Below, piece after piece: positions 7,913 through 18,295 of a stretch of DNA of 64,000 bases. The stretch is from Metalysinibacillus jejuensis (GTDB taxonomy: Bacteria > Bacillota > Bacilli > Bacillales_A > Planococcaceae). Below the pieces are notes generated by a model. The model worked only from the letters and a program-made list of their open reading frames with translations, did no database searches and was not told where the DNA came from. The DNA is taken from positions 62,001-126,000 of the forward strand of contig NZ_QAFW01000001.1 in NCBI RefSeq assembly GCF_003057615.1, given 5' to 3'. Numbering within the stretch: the stretch's first letter is position 1; each line of letters opens with the position of its first letter. The translations under genes were made by a program, and so were the position numbers.

Positions 7913-8419
7913 ATGCCGTTATCACCTATTGATATAAACAATAAGGAGTTCACGCGAGCATTTCGTGGTTACGCTGAGGATGAGGTTAATGAGTTTTTAG
8001 ACCAAATCATTCAAGATTACGAAATTTTAATTCGTGAAAAAAAAGAGTTAGAGCAACAAGTCGCTATGATGCAAGAGCAAGTGAATCATTTTAATACGAT
8101 GGAGTCTACGCTGCAAAAATCGATTATTGTGGCGCAAGAAGCGGCAGATGAAGTGCGTCGTAATTCACAAAAAGAGGCTAAGCTTATTGTAAAAGAAGCT
8201 GAGAAAAATGCTGACCGTATTATTAATGAAGCACTTGTTAAATCGCGTAAAGCTACAATTGAGGTAGAAGAGTTAACAAAACAATCTAAGGTTTTCCGTA
8301 ATCGTTTTAAAATGCTAGTAGAAGCACAGTTGGATTTGCTTAATACAGACGACTGGGAACACTTATTAGATACAGCAGAAAATGAGTTGCTACCGACGAT
8401 TAATGAGGAAGAGGCTTGA
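7913..8419 (+). CDS. divIVA: Cell division / pole protein DivIVA
   Basis: DivIVA is a coiled-coil protein that binds negatively curved membrane at septa and poles and positions partners such as the Min system. The 168-residue product has the conserved N-terminal lipid-binding domain (MPLSPIDINNKEFTRAFRGY, with FRGY and DEVNEFLDQI), then a long coiled coil from about residue 28 to 135, and a short C-terminal part. The start has a good ribosome binding site (AAAGGAGAGAAGG). The ileS promoter overlaps its stop codon. Confidence 0.96.
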   Translation: MPLSPIDINNKEFTRAFRGYAEDEVNEFLDQIIQDYEILIREKKELEQQVAMMQEQVNHFNTMESTLQKSIIVAQEAADEVRRNSQKEAKLIVKEAEKNADRIINEALVKSRKATIEVEELTKQSKVFRNRFKMLVEAQLDLLNTDDWEHLLDTAENELLPTINEEEA

Positions 8420-8444
8420 CGTTTTAGCATTCATTTTCTATACT
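8416..8444 (+). promoter_or_regulatory. Sigma-A promoter of the T-box/ileS transcript
   Basis: TTGACG (8416-8421) and TATACT (8439-8444) are spaced by 17 bases. The -35 box overlaps the divIVA stop codon. Predicted transcription start is near 8451, just ahead of the T-box. Both hexamers and the spacing are identical to those of the pyr promoter at 16241-16269. Confidence 0.75.
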
Positions 8445-8473
8445 AACAACAATTAGATAATTTTAAATCTTTG

Positions 8474-8695
8474 AAGGAAACAGTAAAGTAAGGTGTTTAT
8501 TATCAAGCGAGCTAGGGATGGTGTAAGCCTAGTTAATGCCCATACTTGAAAATCATTCCGGAGTTAAATGACTGAAAGACAGTAAGTTATTTCGTTACGC
8601 AGCGTTAATGCGTCTAAGACATAGTGCATGCACTATAAATTAGGGTGGTACCACGAAATGAAAGCTTCGTCCCTTGCTGGGATGGGGCTTTTTTA
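8474..8695 (+). promoter_or_regulatory. T-box riboswitch, isoleucine specific, controlling ileS
   Basis: The leader contains the hallmark T-box sequence AGGGTGGTACCACG (8642-8655), which forms the antiterminator bulge that pairs with the uncharged tRNA acceptor end. Upstream is a Stem I region with the typical GCGAGC...GGGATGGTG arrangement. A candidate ATC isoleucine specifier codon is at 8552-8554. A terminator follows (CGTCCC pairing with GGGATG around 8669-8682, extended by flanking pairs, then six T at 8689-8694). T-boxes bind uncharged tRNA and allow read-through; here this would raise ileS expression on isoleucine shortage. The exact Stem I borders are approximate. Confidence 0.93.
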
Positions 8696-8715
8696 TATTT
8701 AAGGAGGAAAAAACA

Positions 8716-11481
8716 ATGGTTGAATACAAAAAAACCTTACTAATGCCAAAAACAGATTTCCCAATGCGCGGAAATCTACCGAACAATGAACCTAAGATGC
8801 AAGAAAAATGGGATGCAATGGATATTGATAAATTACAGCTTGAACGCACAAAGGATCGTCCACATTTCGTACTGCATGATGGTCCTCCTTTTGCCAATGG
8901 CGAAATCCATTTAGGCCATGCCTTAAACAAAATTTTAAAAGATATGATTAACCGCCATCGTTCAATGACAGGTTACCATGTACCGTATGTGCCAGGTTGG
9001 GATACACATGGTTTACCAATTGAGCAGGCATTAACAAATAAAGGTGTTAAGCGTAAAGAGATGTCGGTTGCTGAGTTCCGTGAGCTATGTGAAAAATACG
9101 CGATGGAACAAATCGAATTACAAAAAGGGCAATTCCGTCGCTTAGGTGTACGTGGTGATTGGGATAACCCATACATTACGCTGCAACCAGAAGTTGAAGC
9201 GCGTCAAATCGAAGTATTCGGTAAAATGGCAGAGAAAGGCTATATTTATAAAGGGCTTAAGCCAGTTTACTGGTCACCATCTTCGGAGTCAGCATTAGCT
9301 GAAGCTGAGATTGAGTATCAAGATAAGCAGTCACCTTCAATTTACGTAAGTTTTGCTATAAAAGACGCGAAGGATGTTGTACCAGCAGATGCTAAATTTA
9401 TTATTTGGACAACAACACCTTGGACTTTACCAGCAAACCTTGGTATTTCTGTACACCCAGAATTTATTTATGCGGTTGTACAAGTAGCGGATAATAAATT
9501 TATTGTTGCTAAAGATTTGCTAGACACAGTAGCTAAAGAGCTCGAGTGGGAAAATTATGAAATCGTACAAGAAGTAAAAGGACAGGCGCTAGATCGCGTA
9601 GTAGCACAACATCCATTTTATGATCGTGATTCACTTGTGATGGTTGGTGAGCACGTCACAATTGATGCAGGTACAGGTTGTGTTCATACTGCACCAGGAC
9701 ATGGTGAGGATGACTACCAAATCGGTAAACAATACGACTTACCAATTTTAAGCCCTGTTGATAATCGTGGTGTGTTTACAGAAGAAGCACCAGGCTTTGA
9801 AGGGATTTTCTATGACAATGCTAATAAGCTGGTAACAGAAAAATTAGAAGAACTTGGTGCATTACAAAAATTAACATTCTTTACGCACTCATACCCACAT
9901 GACTGGCGCACAAAGAAGCCGGTTATTTACCGTGCAACGCCACAATGGTTTGCATCAATTGATGCCTTCCGTGACGAATTATTAACAGCAGTAGACAATA
10001 CGACGTTTACACCAGCATGGGGTAAAACACGCCTTTATAATATGATTCGTGACCGCGGTGACTGGGTAATCTCTCGCCAACGTGCGTGGGGTGTACCAAT
10101 TCCTATTTTCTATGCAGAAAACGAAGAACCAATCATTACGCCAGAAACAATTGCACACGTATCACAATTATTCCGTGAGCATGGCTCAAATATTTGGTTT
10201 AAACGCGAGGCAAAAGATTTATTACCTGAAGGCTTTACACATGAAGGTAGCCCAAATGGTAAATTCACGAAAGAAAATGACATTATGGACGTTTGGTTTG
10301 ACTCAGGGTCAACGCACCAAGGTGTATTAGTAGAACGCGGTATGAAGTACCCTGCTGATCTTTACTTAGAAGGCTCTGACCAGTACCGTGGCTGGTTTAA
10401 CTCATCACTTATTACAAGTGTAGCGATTAATGGTGTGGCACCATACAAAGGTTTATTATCACACGGCTTTACGCTAGATGATAAAGGACGTAAAATGAGT
10501 AAATCATTAGGTAATACGATTGCACCAGTGAAAGTAATGAACCAAATGGGTGCTGATATTTTACGTTTATGGGCAGCATCAGTAGATTACACAGCAGATG
10601 TGCGTGTATCAGATGCTTTATTTAAACAAGTATCAGAAGTGTACCGTAAAATCCGTAATACATTCCGTTTCCTACATGGTAATGTGACAGACTTTAACGA
10701 AGCGACAGACCGCGTAGCTTTCGAAGACTTACGTGAGATGGATAAATATATGTATATGCGCTTGCAAGATGTAGTAAAAGCAGTGCACGTAGCGTATGAG
10801 CGCTATGACTTTGCAGCAGTGTATCATACAGTAAATAACTTTGTAGCAGTGGAACTTAGCTCATTCTATTTAGATATTGCTAAAGATGTTGTTTATATCG
10901 AAGGGGTAGATCACCCAGCACGCCGCGCAATGCAAACGGTCATGTATGATACGTTAATGGCGCTAGTAAAAGTATTAACACCAATTATTCCACATACAAC
11001 AGACGAGCTATGGGCAGTAATGGATATGGAAGAAGTTTCAGTACAATTAACAGACTTCCCAGCACCAGTAGAGCATGAAGTATTTACAGAGCTACGTGCG
11101 AAATGGGAAAATGTTATCGCCCTACGTGATGAAGTGTTAAAAGCGTTAGAAGAAGCGCGTAATGCGAAAACAATCGGTAAATCATTAGAAGCGAAAGTTA
11201 CTGTATATGCAGATAGCGACGAAGCGGCTATTTTAACTAGCGAAGGCATGAATTTTGCAGAGCTATGCATCGTTTCGGATTTTGTAACATTAGACAAAGC
11301 GCAAGCACCTGCTGAAGCACTTGCTACAGGTAAGTTAGCGATTGTTGTTACAAAGGCTGAAGGTGAAAAATGTGAGCGTTGCTGGTCAATTTCTGAAACA
11401 GTTAGCGACAGCGAAGCACATCCAACACTTTGTAAACGTTGTGCGGACGTAGTAGAAAACTATTATGCAGATGTAGAATAA
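8716..11481 (+). CDS. ileS: Isoleucine--tRNA ligase
   Basis: This class I aminoacyl-tRNA synthetase charges tRNA-Ile and edits misactivated valine. The 921-residue protein, the usual length for Bacillales, shows the HIGH motif as HLGH (residues 65-68), the KMSKS motif near residues 593-597, the CP1 editing domain between them, an anticodon-binding domain, and a C-terminal zinc motif with cysteine pairs (CERCW near 886 and CKRC near 907). The ATG at 8716 is chosen because AAGGAGG at 8701-8707 precedes it; upstream in-frame codons lie inside the T-box terminator. Expression is controlled by the T-box leader. Confidence 0.97.
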   Translation: MVEYKKTLLMPKTDFPMRGNLPNNEPKMQEKWDAMDIDKLQLERTKDRPHFVLHDGPPFANGEIHLGHALNKILKDMINRHRSMTGYHVPYVPGWDTHGLPIEQALTNKGVKRKEMSVAEFRELCEKYAMEQIELQKGQFRRLGVRGDWDNPYITLQPEVEARQIEVFGKMAEKGYIYKGLKPVYWSPSSESALAEAEIEYQDKQSPSIYVSFAIKDAKDVVPADAKFIIWTTTPWTLPANLGISVHPEFIYAVVQVADNKFIVAKDLLDTVAKELEWENYEIVQEVKGQALDRVVAQHPFYDRDSLVMVGEHVTIDAGTGCVHTAPGHGEDDYQIGKQYDLPILSPVDNRGVFTEEAPGFEGIFYDNANKLVTEKLEELGALQKLTFFTHSYPHDWRTKKPVIYRATPQWFASIDAFRDELLTAVDNTTFTPAWGKTRLYNMIRDRGDWVISRQRAWGVPIPIFYAENEEPIITPETIAHVSQLFREHGSNIWFKREAKDLLPEGFTHEGSPNGKFTKENDIMDVWFDSGSTHQGVLVERGMKYPADLYLEGSDQYRGWFNSSLITSVAINGVAPYKGLLSHGFTLDDKGRKMSKSLGNTIAPVKVMNQMGADILRLWAASVDYTADVRVSDALFKQVSEVYRKIRNTFRFLHGNVTDFNEATDRVAFEDLREMDKYMYMRLQDVVKAVHVAYERYDFAAVYHTVNNFVAVELSSFYLDIAKDVVYIEGVDHPARRAMQTVMYDTLMALVKVLTPIIPHTTDELWAVMDMEEVSVQLTDFPAPVEHEVFTELRAKWENVIALRDEVLKALEEARNAKTIGKSLEAKVTVYADSDEAAILTSEGMNFAELCIVSDFVTLDKAQAPAEALATGKLAIVVTKAEGEKCERCWSISETVSDSEAHPTLCKRCADVVENYYADVE

Positions 11482-11484
11482 CAG

Positions 11485-11521
11485 AAAGAGGAAGTTGAGA
11501 ATAGCTCAACTTCCTCTTTTT
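11485..11521. terminator. Terminator shared by ileS and the convergent AraC-type gene
   Basis: A perfect 15-base-pair stem (11485-11499 with 11505-11519) with an AATAG loop is flanked by A residues on the left and T residues on the right, so it can act in both directions between the two convergent genes. Confidence 0.88.
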
Positions 11522-12683
11522 AAATAAATAAAAATTCTTTTGTATTACGGTAAACTTTAGGTGAGAAGCCAACATACTTTTTAAAGCTCATACTAAAGTA
11601 ATTAGGTGTGTTAAAACCTACTTTAGTTGAGATGATATCAAAATTGTATTGGTGTTTGCGCAAATAAGGCAATGCTTTATTAATGCGCGTAATCGCTACG
11701 TAATCGACAAAGCTACGTCCTGTTTCACGCTTAAAAATGCGGCTAAAGTGAGAGGGACTAAAATTTACATGTGCCGCCACGAGCTGAACAGTGAGTGGTT
11801 CCGTATGATGTTCTTCGATATAGCTAATGGCTCGTTTAATAGCCTCATGTGTCGTTAAATCTTCATAGTAACGCAAATGTAAATTATTGAGTGCTGGTCG
11901 ACGCCGTGCGAGCTTTGCTTGGCGATAGGAATGATGTAAATAATATGCATCTTGATACACTTTACCGACGCCTATAAAAATATACGTATTATAGTTATCG
12001 CGCAGTGTGGTGATTACTTTTTCTAAAGTAGATACGCCAATGTCCCACCGTTTAAAAGAAGTAATCGTAGGTGGTACGCGCATTAATACTACTAAGTAAC
12101 GCTTAGCGTGTAAAAAGGTAAGGTGGCTATAAGGGCGAAAAGCTTGTTCGAGTTGCGTTAAAATGAGACGTTTAGCATCGTTAGGTAGCGGCTCATCACG
12201 GTCAGTTCTGTGAAAGCCTTGTAAAACGAGCACTATATTTGGCCATTCTTTCGGCTCAATAAATTGATGTGCACGTTCGATTTCTTCATTAGTTTGTATT
12301 TCATTTTTTACTAAGCGTCGCAAAAAAGCTTTTTGAAATGGTGTTGTGACAAGCTGTGTGTCTTTTTTGGCATACAGCTTTTTTGTGATGCGTAGCAACT
12401 TTTGTTGTGTGATTGGTTTGATTAGTAAAGCTGCCAGTTGTAATTCAATAGCGATAGGTGATGAGTAAGCGAGCTCTTGGGGAACGATAGGGATGACGAT
12501 ATGCTGTTTGCGCAATCGGTTAATTTTTACCCAATCAAATAAAGTTGTGAGCTCATAAACGTATAAATCACAAGAGGAAGCTTGACCATTATCGATGGTG
12601 AGTGTAGGAAATGCTTCGTGAATCCATGCCATTAATTGTTGCTGTTCTTGTGCATTAGACATTTTCCAACAAATGCGTAACAT
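11520..12683 (-). CDS. AraC family transcriptional regulator with receiver-like N-terminus
   Basis: The 387-residue protein ends in a double helix-turn-helix AraC domain (about residues 283-385), including SFVDYVAITRINKALPYL and the second-helix signature VGFNTPNYFSMSFKKYVGFS. The N-terminal 110 residues resemble a response-regulator receiver (a strand/helix pattern ending in AALLIKPITQQKLL, like the Lys-Pro end of CheY folds). They lack a clear phospho-acceptor Asp cluster, so the domain looks degenerate. A GGGTGG ribosome binding site precedes the ATG at 12683. It is divergent from a DUF485/symporter pair and probably regulates it. The ligand or signal is unknown, and no partner histidine kinase is next to it. 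Confidence 0.8.
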   Translation of the reverse strand: MLRICWKMSNAQEQQQLMAWIHEAFPTLTIDNGQASSCDLYVYELTTLFDWVKINRLRKQHIVIPIVPQELAYSSPIAIELQLAALLIKPITQQKLLRITKKLYAKKDTQLVTTPFQKAFLRRLVKNEIQTNEEIERAHQFIEPKEWPNIVLVLQGFHRTDRDEPLPNDAKRLILTQLEQAFRPYSHLTFLHAKRYLVVLMRVPPTITSFKRWDIGVSTLEKVITTLRDNYNTYIFIGVGKVYQDAYYLHHSYRQAKLARRRPALNNLHLRYYEDLTTHEAIKRAISYIEEHHTEPLTVQLVAAHVNFSPSHFSRIFKRETGRSFVDYVAITRINKALPYLRKHQYNFDIISTKVGFNTPNYFSMSFKKYVGFSPKVYRNTKEFLFI

Positions 12684-12741
12684 GAAAAACCACCCTTTCT
12701 TTACGTTTATAACTAATATATTAACTTATTCGAGCAGAAAA

Positions 12742-12763
12742 ATATACATTTGTAGCAGTATAT
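12742..12763. promoter_or_regulatory. Inverted repeat in the divergent AraC/DUF485 promoter region
   Basis: ATATAC (12742-12747) and GTATAT (12758-12763) form a 6-base inverted repeat with a 10-base spacer, between the two divergent genes. It could be an operator, but the region is AT-rich and the repeat could be chance. Confidence 0.2.
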
Positions 12764-12833
12764 TGTATTTTTGTTTTCTCGTTATCGCGTAAAATAAGCA
12801 GTGTAAAGAAATTGTAACGAGGAGGAATGACCG

Positions 12834-13160
12834 ATGGCAGATAATAAAAATGACTACGATTACGTAGCACACGGCACAGTGGATTTTAAAGACTTGCCGC
12901 CACTCGATAGCGAAACGAATGAGATTATGCACGATGAACTTCGCACGGGCGTATCACTCACGGTATTTTATTTCATTATGATTTTTAGTATTCCTGTTTT
13001 AAATTGGTATTTTCCAGCGATTGCATTTAAGCCCATTTGGGGTGGCATGACAGTAACTTGGTTTATTACTTCGATTGTGATGATGGCCATGGCTTTCATT
13101 ATTGCGTACATTCACACAAAACTGTATGAAAAGCGTTTAGCAAAATACGATCACGATTAA
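12834..13160 (+). CDS. DUF485 domain membrane protein (YjcH-like)
   Basis: This small 108-residue membrane protein has an acidic cytoplasmic N-terminus, two transmembrane helices (about residues 40-62 and 71-95) and a charged C-terminus. DUF485 proteins are almost always encoded immediately upstream of an acetate/solute:sodium symporter of the ActP type, as here, and are thought to be accessory to it. The ATG at 12834 is preceded by ACGAGGAGGAATG, a good ribosome binding site. It lies 22 bases before the symporter gene. Confidence 0.85.
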   Translation: MADNKNDYDYVAHGTVDFKDLPPLDSETNEIMHDELRTGVSLTVFYFIMIFSIPVLNWYFPAIAFKPIWGGMTVTWFITSIVMMAMAFIIAYIHTKLYEKRLAKYDHD

Positions 13161-13182
13161 GGGGAGCAAAGGGGTGCATTGA

Positions 13183-14748
13183 ATGGGTATGTTACTAGAA
13201 CCAAAAATGATATTAACGGTATTTTTAATGGGTACGATTGTTTATATTACGTATTTATCAAAGAAAAATGCTACAGCATCTGATTTCTTCGTTGGGGGAC
13301 GAAGTTTTGGATGGTTTACAAATGGCTCGGCCATTGGTGGCGACTACTTAAGTGCAGCAACTTTTTTAGGGATTGCAGGCTTAACCTTCCAACTAGGTTA
13401 TGATGGCGCATATTATGCTTTCTGTTTCTCGATTGGTTTAACGTTACTTGCTATTTTTGTGGCAGGACCATTACGTCGTTTTGGTGCATTTACGGTAGCA
13501 GATTTCTTAGGATACCGTTTTCATAGCCGTCGCGCTCGACTCGCAGCGGTTGTCGTTGTATTATCAATTTCAGGTTTCTATGCAGCACCACAGCTATTAG
13601 GTGCCGCACAAATTTTAAGTATGTTTTTTGGTACATCCTATGAATTTGGTATTATTTTCACATGTATCGTAATGATTTTCTATGTAGGCATTGGGGGTAT
13701 GAAAGGAACGACAATCAACCAAGCGTTGGAGCTATGGATTCGTTTAGGAGCTTTCGTTTTGATGTTGATTGCAGCGATGTATAGCGGCTTGCATTATGAT
13801 AAGATTTTATATGCGATTAATTCATTTTCAGGACCGATTACAGGTACGTCTCCATATGCATTAGATGGCAGTAATATTCAATTTGATGGCGAGGCATGGA
13901 CAGGTACGGGGTTCTATTTCCCAACATTTTGGCAAACGATTAGTATGACGATTGGTTTAGCGTTAGGTACAATCGGCTTACCGCATATTTTACTGCGCTT
14001 CTATACGAATCCGAGTGCAAAAGCAGCGCGTAAGTCAGCGCTTATGGCGATTGGTATCGCAAGTGTATTCTTCTTATTAGCGGTATACTTAGGCGTAGTA
14101 GGTCGTGCAATTTTCTTAGCTGGCACAGCCTCAGAAGAAGTAATGCGAGACTTAGTAATCGGCGGTAATAATATGGTCATTCCATCGACTGCGCAAGCAC
14201 TGGGCGGCGAATGGTTGCTTGGCCTAGTCATTGCAGGTGCCTTTGCAGCAGTATTCTCGAACTTATCTGGTTTATTTATTACGAGCTCGGGGGCATTAGC
14301 GCATGATTTGTATGCGGAGTTTATTAAAAAGGATATTACACAACGCGAGCGTGTTATTGCGGGTAAAGTAGCAATTTTAATTTTAGGTGTACTCTATGGC
14401 GGTCTTGGCTTATTAGTTAAAGATGCATCCATTGGTCATTTAGTGGCGTTAGCATTTACAGTAGCAGCAAGTACGTTTACACCGATTTTTATTTTAGGAA
14501 TTTGGTGGCGTCGTATGACTGAAAAAGGCGCGATTGCTGGTTTAGTTATTGGCTTAGGCGTTTCTATGCTATTAATTTTCTTCCCAAGTGTTATGCCAGA
14601 GTTTTTACAATTTAAAATCCCAGGCATTATTACAGTGCCTGTAGGCTTCCTATCTGTCATTATTGTGTCACTACTTGATAGACAAGTGCCTGCAGACGTT
14701 AATGATTTTATGAAAAAAGTACACGCAAAAGGCTCAGAAACGGTATAA
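13183..14748 (+). CDS. Sodium:solute symporter, ActP-like (probable acetate / short-chain monocarboxylate uptake)
   Basis: This 521-residue polytopic protein of the sodium:solute symporter (SSS, LeuT-fold) family has about 13 membrane helices. Near the N-terminus is the conserved stretch SDFFVGGRSFGWFTNGSA, and it has the family segment GTIGLPHILLRFYT. Pairing with a DUF485 gene is typical of cation/acetate symporters, so acetate or a related monocarboxylate is the likely substrate, although this cannot be proven from sequence. A terminator follows. The block replaces ylyA, which is found between ileS and lspA in Bacillus subtilis. Confidence 0.85.
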   Translation: MGMLLEPKMILTVFLMGTIVYITYLSKKNATASDFFVGGRSFGWFTNGSAIGGDYLSAATFLGIAGLTFQLGYDGAYYAFCFSIGLTLLAIFVAGPLRRFGAFTVADFLGYRFHSRRARLAAVVVVLSISGFYAAPQLLGAAQILSMFFGTSYEFGIIFTCIVMIFYVGIGGMKGTTINQALELWIRLGAFVLMLIAAMYSGLHYDKILYAINSFSGPITGTSPYALDGSNIQFDGEAWTGTGFYFPTFWQTISMTIGLALGTIGLPHILLRFYTNPSAKAARKSALMAIGIASVFFLLAVYLGVVGRAIFLAGTASEEVMRDLVIGGNNMVIPSTAQALGGEWLLGLVIAGAFAAVFSNLSGLFITSSGALAHDLYAEFIKKDITQRERVIAGKVAILILGVLYGGLGLLVKDASIGHLVALAFTVAASTFTPIFILGIWWRRMTEKGAIAGLVIGLGVSMLLIFFPSVMPEFLQFKIPGIITVPVGFLSVIIVSLLDRQVPADVNDFMKKVHAKGSETV

Positions 14749-14760
14749 TAGCTGTACTAC

Positions 14761-14792
14761 AAAAACATTTCTACTACGTAGAGATGTTTTTT
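14761..14792 (+). terminator. Terminator after the symporter gene
   Basis: AAAAACATTTCTAC (14761-14774) pairs with GTAGAGATGTTTTT (14778-14791) with one G-T pair and a TAC loop; the 3' arm ends in a run of T. Confidence 0.85.
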
Positions 14793-14856
14793 GTATTTTT
14801 GAAAGAAAACAGCTACACTATTACGAGAGTTAGCGAGCGTATTGGAGGGCGTAGAA

Positions 14857-15336
14857 GTGTATAAATATTATGGTATTGCGCTATTTGTCATTGTTATTGA
14901 TCAATGGTCAAAATGGCTCATCGTTAAAAATATGGTAGTAGGCGAACGCATTATGTTATGGGATCCTTGGTTTGCTATTTTATCCCACCGTAACCGTGGT
15001 GCAGCTTGGGGAATGTTAGAGGGCCAAATGTGGTTATTTACGATTATTACAATTGCTGTTATTATCGCTATTATTTATTTCTTTCATAAAGAAGCAAATA
15101 ATAAGCCTGTTTTGCAAGTAGGCTTAATGTTGCTATTAGGTGGGGCGCTTGGTAATTTTATTGATCGTTTATGGCGTGGTGAAGTCGTGGACTTTGCCAG
15201 CGTTTTAATTCCTGGTATTAATTACTATTTCCCTATTTTTAATGTAGCAGACGCGGCGTTAACATTTGCTGTAATTATTTTATTTATCGGTATGTTTATC
15301 GAAGAACGAAAAACAAGAAAACAGGTGAAAGCATGA
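14857..15336 (+). CDS. lspA: Lipoprotein signal peptidase (signal peptidase II)
   Basis: LspA is the membrane aspartic peptidase that cleaves the signal peptide of diacylglyceryl-prolipoproteins, such as the two OppA proteins in this window. The 159-residue protein has four membrane helices and the two catalytic aspartates in GNFIDRLWRG (Asp103) and FNVADAALT (Asp132). The GTG at 14857 is preferred over an in-frame TTG at 14842 because GGAGGGC (14844-14850) sits 6 bases before it and the length then fits the family. It overlaps the next gene by ATGA. Confidence 0.93.
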   Translation: MYKYYGIALFVIVIDQWSKWLIVKNMVVGERIMLWDPWFAILSHRNRGAAWGMLEGQMWLFTIITIAVIIAIIYFFHKEANNKPVLQVGLMLLLGGALGNFIDRLWRGEVVDFASVLIPGINYYFPIFNVADAALTFAVIILFIGMFIEERKTRKQVKA

Positions 15337-16238
15337 CAGTACAACAAATTGAAGTAACAGAACAAATGGCAAGCTTGCGTTTAGATAAGGCGTTAGCAAT
15401 GACAGACAATGGTTGGTCACGTACACAGATTAGTACATGGTTAACAGAGGGGCGAATTACGCGTGAAGGTGATGTGCCAAAAGCAAATTACAAAGTAAAA
15501 GCAGGCGAAGTTTACACTGTCGACGTACCAGAGGAAGAAGTGTTTGAAATTATTCCGCAAGACTTGGCACTGACAATTATTTATGAAGATGACGATGTTG
15601 CTGTCGTTTATAAGCCGCGTGGCATGGTCGTTCACCCAGCGCCTGGGCATATGAAAGATACATTAGTAAACGGCTTAGCTTATCAACTTAATACCTTGTC
15701 TGATATGAACGGGGAATTGCGTCCAGGGATTGTGCATCGTATCGATAAAGATACATCTGGTCTTTTAATGGTCGCTAAAACAAATGAGGCGCATGAAGGT
15801 CTTGTACAACAACTTGTAGATAAAACAGTGACACGTAAATATTTAGCGCTTGTACATGGTCATATTGCGCATGATAAAGGAACGATTGATGCACCGATTG
15901 GTCGTGATACACGCGATCGTCAAAAGCAAGCGGTTCAAGACAACGGTAAGCATGCGGTCACGCACTTTACAGTCGTAGAACGCCTTGGTGATTTTACATT
16001 AGTAGAGTGTCGTTTAGAAACAGGCCGTACGCATCAAATTCGTGTGCATATGGATTATATCGGCTACCCTCTAGCAGGTGACCCGAAATATGGTCCGAAA
16101 AAGACGATTGATTTTGGCGGACAGGTGTTACATGCAGGGGTTATTGGGTTTGTACATCCTATTACTAAGAAATATTTACAATTTGAGCAACCTTTGCCGT
16201 CTGACTTTACCGACTTGCTCGCACAATTGCGTAAATAG
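15333..16238 (+). CDS. ylyB: RluD-family 23S rRNA pseudouridine synthase (YlyB)
   Basis: The 301-residue protein has an N-terminal S4 RNA-binding domain (about residues 14-75) and a pseudouridine synthase domain with the catalytic Asp in HRIDKDTSGLL and the later signature GRTHQIRVHM. Enzymes of this family isomerise uridine to pseudouridine in large-subunit rRNA; the exact site here is not determinable. It overlaps lspA by ATGA, an arrangement conserved in Bacillales, and is followed by the pyr promoter. Confidence 0.93.
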   Translation: MTVQQIEVTEQMASLRLDKALAMTDNGWSRTQISTWLTEGRITREGDVPKANYKVKAGEVYTVDVPEEEVFEIIPQDLALTIIYEDDDVAVVYKPRGMVVHPAPGHMKDTLVNGLAYQLNTLSDMNGELRPGIVHRIDKDTSGLLMVAKTNEAHEGLVQQLVDKTVTRKYLALVHGHIAHDKGTIDAPIGRDTRDRQKQAVQDNGKHAVTHFTVVERLGDFTLVECRLETGRTHQIRVHMDYIGYPLAGDPKYGPKKTIDFGGQVLHAGVIGFVHPITKKYLQFEQPLPSDFTDLLAQLRK

Positions 16239-16240
16239 CA

Positions 16241-16269
16241 TTGACGGTTATTGTAGAACGCGTTATACT
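16241..16269 (+). promoter_or_regulatory. Sigma-A promoter of the pyr operon
   Basis: TTGACG (16241-16246) and TATACT (16264-16269) are separated by 17 bases, directly after the ylyB stop. The predicted start of transcription is near 16276, ahead of the PyrR leader. Confidence 0.8.
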
Positions 16270-16275
16270 TAGCGA

Positions 16276-16996
<721 letters not shown>

Positions 16997-17000
16997 AGCG

Positions 17001-18281
17001 ATGGCAACAAAGGCAATATTAGATGTTCAAGATGTACCAAAGCCGCTGTCGCTCATTACATTAAGCGCACAGCACATGTTTGCGATGTTTGGTTCTACAA
17101 TTTTAGTACCAACGCTCGTTGGGTTAGAACCCGCTATTGCTTTATTAACGAGCGGTATAGCAACGATTTTCTTCTTATTAATTACACGCTTTGAGGTGCC
17201 GGCTTACTTAGGTTCATCTTTCGCCTTTATTGCACCAATTATTTTAGCGAGTAAAATTGATGGCCCAGGAAGCGCAATGATTGGTGCCATGGCAGTAGGT
17301 GTCGTCTATGGTATTGTTTCATTGGTTATTTGGCGCACGGGTTACAAATGGCTGATGAAATTATTACCACCCATCGTTGTAGGACCAGTTATTATGGTTA
17401 TCGGTCTAGGGCTAGCTGGAACAGCAGTTGACATGGCGATGAACGTAAACGGTGAATATAATATGTTGCACTTCTCTGCAGCGCTAGTCACATTATTTAC
17501 CGCAATTATCTTTACAGTCTTTTTTAGAGGCATTTTAAGTACGATGCCCATTTTAATGGGGCTCGTTGTAGGTTACCTTTACTCACTCGCTATCGGTATC
17601 GTAGATTACAGCAAAGTAAGCGAAGCAAAAATGTTGGAGATGCCGAAGTTTTTAATTCCGGGTGTGGATTATAGTTTTACCGTAACAACAGAGATTTTGC
17701 TTATTATGGTGCCTGTTGTACTCGTAACAATTTCTGAGCATATTGGTCATCAATTGGTGCTTGGTCGTGTTGTAAATCGCAACTACTTGGAAAGCCCAGG
17801 CTTACACCGCTCATTGCTTGGTGACGGGATTGGTACATTTATTAGTGCTTTAATTGGTGGTCCACCGAAGACAACGTACGGCGAAAACATCGGCGTACTC
17901 GCAATTACGCGTGTGTATAGTGTGTTTGTTATACTAGGTGCAGCGATAATTGCAATACTCTTATCGTTTTCCGGTAAAACAATGGCGGTAATTGCCACAA
18001 TTCCGACATCGGTTTTAGGTGGCGTATCGATACTATTATTTGGTATCATTGCATCAAGTGGGTTACGTATGTTAGTTGAAAATCAAATTGATTTTGGTGA
18101 AAGTCGCAACTTAGTTATTGCCTCAGTCGTACTAATTATCGGTATTGGCGGCGCAAAGCTCGACCTTTCATTACTCACACTTGAAGGCATGGCACTTGCG
18201 GCAATCGTAGGTGTTATACTTAACCTAGTGTTACCAAAATCAGCATATACGAAAGACACTGAAAAATTATTAGATGAATAG
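17001..18281 (+). CDS. pyrP: Uracil permease (NCS2 family)
   Basis: The 426-residue polytopic protein of the nucleobase:cation symporter-2 (UraA/PyrP) family has about 14 membrane segments. It shows the recognisable stretches FGSTILVPTLVG near the N-terminus, ISEHIGHQLVLGRV, and GGPPKTTYGENIGV, the last containing the family's substrate-site region. It imports uracil for salvage, which fits its place between pyrR and pyrB. A second PyrR attenuator follows the gene. Confidence 0.94.
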   Translation: MATKAILDVQDVPKPLSLITLSAQHMFAMFGSTILVPTLVGLEPAIALLTSGIATIFFLLITRFEVPAYLGSSFAFIAPIILASKIDGPGSAMIGAMAVGVVYGIVSLVIWRTGYKWLMKLLPPIVVGPVIMVIGLGLAGTAVDMAMNVNGEYNMLHFSAALVTLFTAIIFTVFFRGILSTMPILMGLVVGYLYSLAIGIVDYSKVSEAKMLEMPKFLIPGVDYSFTVTTEILLIMVPVVLVTISEHIGHQLVLGRVVNRNYLESPGLHRSLLGDGIGTFISALIGGPPKTTYGENIGVLAITRVYSVFVILGAAIIAILLSFSGKTMAVIATIPTSVLGGVSILLFGIIASSGLRMLVENQIDFGESRNLVIASVVLIIGIGGAKLDLSLLTLEGMALAAIVGVILNLVLPKSAYTKDTEKLLDE

Positions 18282-18295
18282 CAGTACCTTTTAAT

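Noticed and set aside
8674-8715. Upstream extension of ileS by 14 codons
   Set aside because: The extra codons lie in the T-box terminator; a strong ribosome binding site (8701-8707) marks ATG 8716 as the start.
12726-12932. 68-codon minus-strand frame between the AraC gene and DUF485
   Set aside because: It overlaps the DUF485 coding region in antisense and has no homology.
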